From positions 1 through 41,349 of the forward strand of contig QYAI01000206.1 of assembly GCA_003988855.1 (NCBI GenBank): a stretch of DNA of 41,349 nucleotides, written 5' to 3'. Position numbers and translations under genes: made by a program. This document shows, piece after piece, positions 1 to 8,051 of this stretch. The notes beneath the pieces were generated by a model, which worked only from the letters and a program-made list of their open reading frames with translations, had not been told where the DNA came from and did not search any database. Position 1 is the stretch's first letter. Every line of letters starts with the position of its first letter. This DNA is from Arachnopeziza araneosa (Eukaryota > Ascomycota > Leotiomycetes > Helotiales > Arachnopezizaceae).

Positions 1-745
1 CAGATCCTAATATAGCCGGAGGTNATTATNGAACNGCTCTTCAANCCGCTTGCNGCAACGGACANGAAAGCACAGTGCAGCTTTTGCTCCTCAATGGAGC
101 AGATCCTAATATAGCCGGAGGTTATTATAGAACTGCTCTTCAAGCCGCTTGCCGCAACGGACACGAAAGCACAGTGCAGCTTTTGCTCCTCAATAGAGCA
201 GATCCTAATATAGTCNGAGGTGATTATGGAACTGCTCTTCAAGCCGCTTGCNGCAACGGACACGAAAGCACAGTGCAGCTTTTGCTCCTCAATAGAGCAG
301 ATCCTAATATAGTTGGAGGTGATTATGGAACTGCTCTTCAAGCCGCTTGCTGCCACGAACATGAAAGCATAGTGCAGCTTTTGCTCCTCAATAGAGCAGA
401 TCCTAATATAGTCGGAGGTCGTTATAGAACCGCTCTTCAAGCCGCTTGCTGCAACGGACACGAAAGCACAGTGCAGCTTTTGCTCCTCAATAGAGCAGAT
501 CCTAATATAGTCGGAGGTNATTATNGAACCGCTCTTCAAGCCGCTTGCTGCAACGGACACGAAAGCACAGTGCAGCTTTTGCTCCTCAATGGAGCAGATC
601 CTAATATAGTCGGAGGTGATTATGGAACTGCTCTTCAAGCCGCTTGCTATTACGGACACGAAAGCACAGTGCAGCTTTTGCTCCTCAATGGAGCAGATCC
701 TAATATAGTCGGAAGTGATTATGGAACTGCTCTTCAAGCCGCTTG
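1..745 (+). repeat. 99-bp ankyrin-coding tandem repeat, about 7.5 near-identical units
   Basis: Units beginning CAGATCCTAA start at 1, 100, 199, 298, 397, 496, 595 and 694, an exact 99-bp period that equals one 33-residue ankyrin repeat. The last unit diverges after about 745. Most of each unit is identical in DNA, including synonymous positions. Variation is concentrated in a few codons: the one before TAT-GAA/AGA, the G/R codon after it, and the two or three codons after GCTTGC. Such identity implies recent duplication or gene conversion. Confidence 0.95.
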
Positions 746-1091
746 TCTCTCTGGGCAGGTGCGTACGATGAAACTTTTGCTCAGAAATGGAGCGGACGTC
801 AATGCTGGAGGTAGCTGCAATGATTTGGTTGTTGAGGTATTAGATCAGGTGTGGGAAAAGGATTCCGACCGTTTAGAACTCGTCGTCATGTTATTTGAAC
901 ATGGCGCGACCGGCTTTCAATCATATAGCTGCCCTGAGGCAGAAGAGGCATTGGCGAAGAAAGATTTCAAAAGGTTTATTGAGCTTGAAGTAGAAGAGCG
1001 ACAAGGACGGATGGAGGAGGAAGAGACAGAGGAGGAGGAAGAGGAAGAGGAATATGATGATGATAGCGAACTTATCATGGATTGGGACTAG
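1..1091 (+). CDS. Ankyrin-repeat protein, C-terminal part (5' end outside window)
   Basis: The frame is open from position 3, so the gene begins upstream of the window. It encodes eight consecutive 33-residue ankyrin repeats with the core TALQAAC..GHESTVQLLL and the inter-repeat turn N-G/R-ADPNI. A divergent ninth repeat follows (LLLRNGADVNAG), then a non-repeat region and a very acidic tail of Glu and Asp before the TAG stop. Ankyrin repeats bind proteins. In fungi such nearly identical repeats are typical of the C-terminal sensor of NLR-like (NACHT/STAND) proteins; that the missing N-terminus has such a domain is inference. Several codons contain N (positions 24, 30, 35, 45, 54, 64, 216, 252, 519, 525), so the protein sequence is uncertain there. 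Confidence 0.85.
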   Translation, partial: DPNIAGGXYXXALQXACXNGXESTVQLLLLNGADPNIAGGYYRTALQAACRNGHESTVQLLLLNRADPNIVXGDYGTALQAACXNGHESTVQLLLLNRADPNIVGGDYGTALQAACCHEHESIVQLLLLNRADPNIVGGRYRTALQAACCNGHESTVQLLLLNRADPNIVGGXYXTALQAACCNGHESTVQLLLLNGADPNIVGGDYGTALQAACYYGHESTVQLLLLNGADPNIVGSDYGTALQAACLSGQVRTMKLLLRNGADVNAGGSCNDLVVEVLDQVWEKDSDRLELVVMLFEHGATGFQSYSCPEAEEALAKKDFKRFIELEVEERQGRMEEEETEEEEEEEEYDDDSELIMDWD

Positions 1092-1100
1092 TAGTCAGGA

Positions 1101-1120
1101 CCTAGGCCTGAGGGCCTAGG
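1101..1120. repeat. Perfect 8-bp inverted repeat just after the ankyrin gene
   Basis: CCTAGGCC and GGCCTAGG flank a 4-base TGAG loop, ten bases after the stop codon. It could form a hairpin in the 3' UTR. No function is established. Confidence 0.7.
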
Positions 1121-1197
1121 CAGGAACTAAGGCAGCACTCGAAGCTGACTTCTTTGATAGAAGGGATGAAATCAGCAGAGCGATCTTCAGAACTATC

Positions 1198-1256
1198 GAT
1201 AGAATTATTGATAGAATTATTGATAGAATTATTGATTAACTATTGATTGACTATTG
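1198..1256. repeat. AT-rich short tandem repeat (GATAGAATTATT x3 plus degenerate units)
   Basis: Three exact 12-bp copies of GATAGAATTATT lie at 1198, 1210 and 1222. They are followed by two related 11-bp copies (GATTAACTATT, GATTGACTATT). A simple microsatellite-like expansion in the 3' flank of the ankyrin gene. Confidence 0.85.
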
Positions 1257-1313
1257 AAAAGAAGACCGTGCGACAGGAACTGCGTTAGCTGTTCTCTCGT
1301 ACGAAGGGTATAT

Positions 1314-1349
1314 GTAAAGCTTCAAGCACCTGGTGCTCTTCAGCTTTAC
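1314..1349. repeat. Imperfect stem-loop, two nested inverted repeats
   Basis: The outer arms GTAAAGCT (1314-1321) and AGCTTTAC (1342-1349) pair perfectly. The inner arms AGCACC (1325-1330) and GGTGCT (1332-1337) also pair, with a small asymmetric bulge between the two stems. Non-coding, function unknown. Confidence 0.65.
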
Positions 1350-1580
1350 CTTCTTGAAATAACAGATTCATCATTCACGTGTTCTGACCGCGCAATCGTG
1401 AACCCTTACATAGAGTAAGAGATTACGAAGAAGCGAAGAACGGTTAGATTGTAAAGTAATATCAATAGAATAGAATTAATCAGTTAAGTTAAGCACGAAG
1501 CTTCTATCTAGAATAAAGAAAGCTATCTCTTATATAGAGCTTCGAAGTGCTGGACTTTCAGCATTTGATAGACTCTTTCT

Positions 1581-1729
1581 ATCTGATGGACCCTTTCATC
1601 TGATGGACCCTTTCATCTGATGGACCCTTTCATCTGATGGACCCTTTCATCTGATGGACCCTTTCATCTGATGGACCCTGGACCCTTTCATCTGATGGAC
1701 CTTTTCATCTGATGGACCTTTCATCTGAG
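1581..1729. repeat. 17-bp minisatellite (ATCTGATGGACCCTTTC)
   Basis: The 17-bp unit is repeated head to tail from 1581: five exact copies, a sixth with a GGACCCTGGACC insertion, then two or three shortened copies. Immediately downstream CAGGGTCCATCAC (1732-1744) is the reverse complement of the unit core, so the array end can fold back. Non-coding. Confidence 0.92.
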
Positions 1730-1744
1730 CTCAGGGTCCATCAC

Positions 1745-2527
1745 GTGACCCGAGGTCAGGTGGGTTCGCAACAATATTTCAGCGTCGGTCTTCTTCTTTT
1801 CTCGGCAAAAATAAACTTTTTTGTAGCACAAAGTAGTGCAGTTCTTGATAAGTGTATCTTAGGGTCAGAAAGGAGAGCCGGCTAGCAGGTTTTGCACCTG
1901 AGAGAATTTATATACTGGTGGTGGTTGCCACACTGAACACTCCTGGGCTGAGGTACCCCTTTCGGGACAGGGCGGGCCATCTCGGTTGCGTGCACGGGCG
2001 GCTGAGGATTTCTGGGAGCGAGCAAGCCACTCAGGCCAGGGCCAGCGCCAGCGCCAGCGCCATGGAGCGGCCCCCTGCCCCCGGAATCTCACCCGCAATC
2101 CGATTAGCGACGGGCCCAGGCAAATGTACCGACCTCACTAACCCCCCTTTTCACACAGATTATTGCACTACAAATCAACCGACCCTTTGCCAACGGGAAG
2201 TATCGTGGGAGCTGATACCCAGCCCCGGCGGTAGCTAATCACGTCGCCGTCCCTTCACTCGGAAGCCCCCAATCGGGTGAGGGTTGCAGGATCTGGGAAT
2301 CCCCGATGCAATTTTTACAGTTGGCCCGATGTGAGCAGTTTTTGGGCCGTGGTGCCAATGCGGGCGGATTTCTGGCTCCCCTAGAACGCCACAGATACAT
2401 GTCAGGGCAAGCCGAAGCCGGCCGACTTCGATTGGAGTCGCACTGACCTTCACTAGCCAGGCGTTAAGTAGGAGGGTCCCCGGCAGACGGTACCCAGCTC
2501 CTGGCGGCAGTTGAGTGGGCCTTGCTC
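1745..2527. other. GC-rich stretch with no supported gene
   Basis: From about 1870 the composition becomes visibly GC-rich compared with the AT-rich flank, and there is a short CCAGCG run near 2040-2062. Overlapping open frames on both strands have no recognisable domain and look compositional. An upstream exon of the following membrane-protein gene might lie here: the frame is open back to 2468, where AAG or TAG could be an acceptor. I could not identify the exon. Confidence 0.5.
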
Positions 2528-3346
2528 ATGGCTGCAATTGCCTGGTGTACGGATTCATCTCGAACCGTTGCTTCTCTAGCGACTTTTGAACAGACCATCA
2601 AGCTTGGTGTGATTGCAATTCCCATCTGGGGTTTCTCCATCGGCTTTATCAAGCTCAGCGTGTGTTGCCTCCTTCGCTTCCAGGAGAACATGAACTGGAG
2701 AAGGTTTCTCTATGTCCTGATGGTAGCGATAGTCTGCGTGACCATCGCTTCTTGCGTTGTCAGCGTCCTCCAGTGTCGACCGCTTGCGGCTATATGGGAC
2801 ATTACCATAGTGGGAGCGAAATGCATTTCGACGAAGCACGTCCGCTTTATCTCGAACTTTGTTGGAGCATTCAGCATAACGACCGACGTGATCCTATCCC
2901 TCTTTCCAATAACATTTATTCTCAAACTCCGGCGTCCAAGAGTTGAGAAAGTCCTGATCTTGATCCTGATGGCAATCGGACTAATAACCGCCGCGGCGTC
3001 CATCACCAAAGCAGTCTATGTCAACCAGTGGGTCGACAACCGCGACGGGTTCTTCGTTGGATTCACCCTCTCTACCCTCTCTTCCGTCGAGATACTCATC
3101 AGATCGACGGCTGCCTGTTTGCCATGCCTCAAGTCCACAATTCAGCGCGTCCTCACCTACTGGGGCTTTGATTTCAACATCGATCCCCCGACGGCGCCGC
3201 CTCCGTTCTTCCGGAGCATCGGCCAGGTCCTCACTCCCAGGAACGCCGACTCGAAAACCTTCATAGAAGAGATCGCGCGGAAGGAGAGCGCTCAGACGGA
3301 TTCAAGCAAGTCACCCAAGTTAGAGAGGGGCGATACTCAGGTCTGA
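2528..3346 (+). CDS. Fungal rhodopsin-domain (PTH11-like) integral membrane protein, apparently 5'-short
   Basis: The first ATG in frame is at 2528; a longer reading would need a TTG start or an upstream exon. About five hydrophobic segments are visible: GVIAIPIWGFSIGFIKLSV, LYVLMVAIVCVTIASCVV, a segment containing FVGAFSITTDVILSLFPI, one at LILILMAIGLITAAA, and one at FVGFTLSTLSSVEIL. The conserved Q-C-R-P (here LQCRPLAAIWD), the TDVILSLFPI segment and the LRRP.R.EK loop are hallmarks of the fungal rhodopsin domain, which usually has seven helices. The first two helices are therefore missing or lie in an unrecognised upstream exon. The tail is hydrophilic, with Pro and Ser/Lys. Related proteins are putative plasma-membrane receptors; the ligand is unknown. 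Confidence 0.8.
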   Translation: MAAIAWCTDSSRTVASLATFEQTIKLGVIAIPIWGFSIGFIKLSVCCLLRFQENMNWRRFLYVLMVAIVCVTIASCVVSVLQCRPLAAIWDITIVGAKCISTKHVRFISNFVGAFSITTDVILSLFPITFILKLRRPRVEKVLILILMAIGLITAAASITKAVYVNQWVDNRDGFFVGFTLSTLSSVEILIRSTAACLPCLKSTIQRVLTYWGFDFNIDPPTAPPPFFRSIGQVLTPRNADSKTFIEEIARKESAQTDSSKSPKLERGDTQV

Positions 3347-4201
3347 GGCGCAGTTGGCTAGGCATAGATTTGGTTGTATTATGTAAAACTCACTGTCTGA
3401 ATAAACACTCCGTGTAAGCCACTTTTTGTTGCCTCTCCCATGCGTGCATCAAATGCCGGACAGTCTCGTCCCATCGGACCATGGCGTGAAATGATACCTC
3501 GACGAGCCGTAACTCAGGTCATCCGGATTCCGCTAGTTGCTAGTGCCGGTGAGTAATTGGCTGCTGTGCGAGATTTGGCTTGAGAAGGGGGCCGAGTGAA
3601 GTTTCTCAGCCGGTAGATTATCGACGGCGTCGATTTGAAGGTGCTTCGCTTGCGCAACAGCCCATTACTCCCCGGCACTAACAACTAATAACCTGAATCA
3701 CTACCGTACCCCGATGTAGTAGATTGGCAGAGGCGTTTCAGAAAAGTCAGGGTTATTCGTAACCTTTCCAATGGCACCTACAGAATTAGAATACACCTCT
3801 TCCACTCTCCATTTCACTGCGCTGCGATCGCCATTTACATTTAAATGGCGCTTACATTTAAATGACACTCTTCAAGGCCCATTTGATCTCTGATTTAAGA
3901 CTTGAGATGGGTACAAGGAACAGCGCATGCTTTTCAAGAACTATCCTGTTATTGTATCTCATGCAATTTGACTCGTGGCTTCATTGATTTGGATTTGGTT
4001 GATTACTGGTCCGAAAAAACTTGTCCTCGGAAGGAAATACAAGAATGTTGCAACTTGGTTGCCTTGACTGAAAGTAGGTACTTTTGCTCTCTGCTGTTTC
4101 TTTTGCTTCGCTTGTCATCATACTCTGGTCCTCACAACATCCTCTGCTCTTCTCACACTTTACCTACCCTCCTCTTCCTCGCGCCATGCCTCATTCTTTT
4201 C
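3347..4201. other. Intergenic, no gene seen
   Basis: Contains the 3' flanks of two convergent genes. A small duplicated CATTTAAATG palindrome lies around 3838-3865. The open frame at about 3.9-4.4 kb overlaps the end of the glucoamylase gene antisense and has no recognisable domain. Confidence 0.5.
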
Positions 4202-6329
4202 TCATGTTTGCCAGGTATTCGAGACAGAAGTAGCCGTTGCGCATCCGCTGGGAACAGTGAAAGTATGATTTGGATCTGCCTCCCAAGAGACGACTCCATT
4301 GGCTTTCAGATTGATATACTTGTACTGAATGACAGTACCAGCGGGCAGATTGATGGTACCATCCCACAGATGATTGGAAGAGGTGTAGTCTGAAGCTGAC
4401 AACGCAATTGCATTTGCTGGGGCCCAGTTTCCAAGTTGGGATACCGAGCCGGCGACTTTGATAGTATCACCATAGCTGGTTGTGACAATGTCGTTGAACG
4501 TGACTGCAACCGTGGCAACTGCGGTACAAGTGCTGGTAGTTGAGGTGGAAGTTTTGGAGGTGCTTGTAGAGGTGCTCGTGGAAGACCCTGTTGTGGTGAC
4601 TTTTGAGGTGCTTGTTGAAGTTCCGGTTCCAGTGGTTGTGGTTGTGGTACCAGTGGGGGTTTGACTACTTGGCCAAGTGGGAGTTGGAGCTGTCGAGTAT
4701 GTTCCAGATACTGAGGTTGAAGAACATGCGGACGGGACCGAAGCAGATGCTGCACCGTTCCAGGAGTATGGCAGAATGCCAGCTCGTCTTGCAGCGGCTG
4801 TCAAGAAGGCGGCATAACTCCAGGTTAAGTCATAGGCGCTCAAAGGTGTTCCATTGCTTCTGCTAAATTGCTCTGCCAAACTACCATTGGATTGAGCGTA
4901 TGTTGCAACAATGTTCATGTATCCATCTGCATAAGTGCTAATAGCGTTGTAAAGTAGCGAATAGGTGGATGTTGAAGAAGCATAAGTCCCGGCTGCGATA
5001 CTTGAGTCGAAATCTTTGAAGAACGCTAGGGATATAGAGGTAACGGTGATAGATCCCGCTTTGTTCCACAGGTAAAGAGCATCGTAGAGTTGTTCGGCAG
5101 CAGCAAGAGTGTTAAGATACCAAGGATTACCACCTTGATACGAGTCTTCTGGATACCGGCCTACAGATACAGCAGTACCTTCTGCAATTCCGGAGTTGAT
5201 GGTGTAGATGCTCCGGAACGAGTCTGTCACTACTTTGTGATTGGCTAGAGCATAATCCGAACAACTAGACGTGGTGAGAGTGTGTCCTGTACCAGGGAGC
5301 TTAACTTACGGCGAGAATAGGACTTCGCTGCAACCAGCATTAGGATCAAATTGGGTGATAACACCAAGCAGTGTATTGGCATCTTTTCGGCTTCGTCCAT
5401 TATCCTCGTTGATGTTGGCGAAGATAAATCCTGATGGGGCGGACCAGAAACTTTGTAGAAAGCAGAGAATGTAAGGTGCTTGATTATCACATGCTAAGCA
5501 AGATGTTCCGAGCGTGGCCGCCAAAGCAGTACCTTCAACGAGAGAACGGTGTTGGGCCGCCACAGTGAAGAAGCTGGATCCGCTGACTTCTTCCCAGAGA
5601 TCATAACCTGTTTGATTCCTTTCCAATGTCAGATCTTTCACCTACATTTAAAAAAGACACTTACCAGTATTGAGCTACATATGCTAAATCGTTGGCAATG
5701 ATTGGCCATACGTAAGACTTAGCTGTAGAAGTATAGCCGTTGGCAATCAACCACTTTGCGTAAGTAATCAAAGCAGTAGCTCTCAGAGCTGGGCCATCTC
5801 GTTGCGGTCGACCCCATGAACCAGTATAAGCGGACTCATCAACGTTGAATTTAGGTTCGCCGAGACCAGCGCCTCCCGAGAGAGATCCAGATGGATTGGA
5901 AACAGTTTGAAGATATGCCTGAGCACTGATATAATTCTCAATCTCACTCTGAAGTGTAGAATTATAGCCGGCGACGAAGGTATCAACCAAGCACTTGAAA
6001 GTCAAGGCCGAGTCACGGGTCCAAGTGTAGAAATCTGTCAAATGTTAAAGGCAATCTTTCATTTTGTCGGAGGCCTTACAGTTAGGATTGACTCTGTCAG
6101 GAGAAGCAATGACAATGCCGGAATTGGCTCCTGATGCACATGCTCCAGTAGCTCCAATATTGCACAAGACATTTCTCAGGGCGATGGGAGTCTCAGTAGA
6201 GATAAAAGTGTCAACAGAGCGCTTGAGAATGGCAGCCTCGCGTTCTCTGAGCTGGCCCAGATTTGGAAGAGCGAAGATTGCTTGAACTGCAAGAGTTCCA
6301 GCAACCACGAGGGAAGCCAAGGTATGCAT
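4202..6329 (-). CDS. Glucoamylase (GH15) with C-terminal starch-binding CBM20 domain
   Basis: Secreted exo-acting glucan 1,4-alpha-glucosidase that releases glucose from starch ends. Four exons read 6329-6080, 6034-5665, 5618-5310 and 5264-4202, with introns of 45, 46 and 45 bp, giving 663 residues. The chosen ATG (6329) opens a signal peptide (MHTLASLVVAGTLAVQAIFA). GH15 landmarks are in order: FYTWTRDSA, GLGEPKFNVDESAYTGSWGR, the catalytic-acid motif GYDLWEEVSGSSFF, RYPEDSY, AEQF with the catalytic base Glu, and DLTWSYAAFLTA. A Ser/Thr-rich linker then leads to CBM20 with SQLGNW, LPAGTVIQYKYI and WEADPNHTF. All three introns join conserved blocks exactly. The gene looks intact and functional. 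A longer in-frame ATG at 6404 exists but would precede the signal peptide. Confidence 0.97.
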
Positions 6330-8051
6330 GATAGGTTGATGAAGGCCAAATGTGATGTTGGGAGAGGATGATGGAGCGAGTGAAGCTAGAACATAGGGAA
6401 CCATCTTGAATAAATACTTGAACTGACCCGCAGTCCAAATCAGCCCCGCAATAGGGGACTTGACAGGACGAGGCCGCGACGTCGACTCGCTTGTTCACTG
6501 TGAAGCTATTCAAAGGCGCAGGTAGGCCTCTATCGGCGAAATTATCCTACCGTGTCAGAGGGCATTGTCCTGGATAGGGGAGTCAAGGCCGGGGGTAACC
6601 GCGTTCAGAGGAAGTAGGTACGGGTCGGTGAATCGGCGGAACTCGACAGCGGAGATCAAGGGAGTTGAGGTTGCACTCGGTAGAGGAGGTCGAGGATGAC
6701 GTTTGCTGTGGATCTGGGTCATGTCCGGGAGCCGGAGATGTAAGAAGAGAAAGGGCAACGTCTGATTTGAAGATCTCCAGGCCAGCCTGGCGGCCGTCGC
6801 TTAGAGCAGAGCCCATGGCCAGTGGCCTCCGCGGCTGTCCCGCCACCCAAAGGTGCCCGTGGGGTCCCCACGATCACTGACAATCGGCCCGTACCTGTGC
6901 TACCGCCTGTCAGAACCGTGGCTGGTGGAGAACGAGGCGCACCATCACTTGACTGAGATGCTACCTTAGCAAGGGAGAATAATTCCACTTCTTGACCTGG
7001 GCTCAACTACACATGTCACAGGAGTGCGACGCTGCCCCTTCCCCCACTTTCGATCGACAAACAGAGCAGAACTTACCTCGGAGCTGATGCTACACAAGGG
7101 ATAGGAGAGCATACTTCCGGACCACCATGCTCAGCCTCGGGCTCAGGTGTCAGATGTGCAAGGATAAGAGAACTCAGTAGCTGCACATGGAACTCGCACA
7201 AGAAAGATCATTGGGTATACGCTACGAGATGGTGCAGAGGAATATCAGGAACCATGATACTGCGGGACACCGAATTACAAAGAATAGCAGGAATTATGAA
7301 GATAGACTGAGGAACGATATGGTCAAATATAATACATCGACTCGCTTCTATCCCGTCTCCCGCTAATTCAGCGGCATTGAAAGGAAAGGCCCAACTCGTG
7401 GAGCAATATTCGTCAGACGCGAAAAGAAGCCACTCACTTCCAGACCTCAAGAAACTCTGCCCACCATGCGTCATGTCGCAGGTATAATACAGTTGATATT
7501 GTGTGCTCGGCGACCATCCGGCCATTCTCCATCAACCCTCTGCTGTCAGCCTGCTTGTGGGTGTCCGTTCTCGAGATGTCGTGGCCAGTCAGCCATCGCA
7601 TATTCTTGTAGCCCCAATTTCGATATGTAGTTGCCATGATTTTTCTTTAGCCTCACCAGCCAACGGCCTCGGCGAAAAGAGGTGGAATATGACTCCTTCA
7701 GTACACTCGTCCGCCGAACTCAAGCAAAAGCGAATTCAGGTTTCAAAGGCCCGATTTCTCTGAGATCTGTCAATCGGACATTGACACCATAAAGGACCAA
7801 TGAAGGTTGATGGCTCCATGGAACGATTGAACTGCCTCAGCAATCAACCTCACGATCCGGAAACCGGAGGGATCACTGGGCACAGATCTGTTGTTGTGGA
7901 AAGAAAAGAAGAAGAGCTTGGCGACAAAATAAATTATTTCAAAAGCCTGCGGACGCTAATTTAGCGCCACGCTAGTCCCCATTTGCCCTCCAGTCGCCGC
8001 ATCATTTTCTCGAATCTCATCAACCCTTCACGATCCCTTACCTACTTCAAC
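6330..8051. other. Gene-poor stretch, possible unrecognised ORFs
   Basis: This includes the glucoamylase promoter (AT-rich around 6405-6420) and a GC-rich part at about 6.55-6.95 kb where several frames are open on both strands. A minus-strand ATG frame of 105 codons (7525-7208), overlapping a second minus-strand frame (7637-7434), has no recognisable domain. It could be a decayed or lineage-specific gene, but I cannot support a product. Confidence 0.4.

Noticed and set aside
1581..1729. Regular repeat array resembling a CRISPR
   Set aside because: The 17-bp units are head to tail with no unique spacers, and the window is eukaryotic.
4482..4866. Val-rich and other open frames antisense to the glucoamylase linker
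   Set aside because: They are the complement of the Thr/Ser-rich low-complexity linker and carry no domain.
4202..5264. Apparent loss of an acidic residue in the glucoamylase motif SNGTPLSAYDLTWSY (relatives often have Glu where this has Thr)
   Set aside because: The catalytic base of Aspergillus glucoamylase is the Glu of the E-Q-Y/F triplet eight residues earlier, and AEQF is intact here.
6555..7006. Overlapping open frames in the GC-rich part upstream of the glucoamylase gene
   Set aside because: They occur in several frames on both strands without domain, consistent start or intron structure, so composition explains them.
7983..8051. Longer N-terminus of SNU66 from a TTG codon
   Set aside because: The conserved Snu66 N-terminal motif begins at the ATG at 8052; the upstream stretch has no conserved content.
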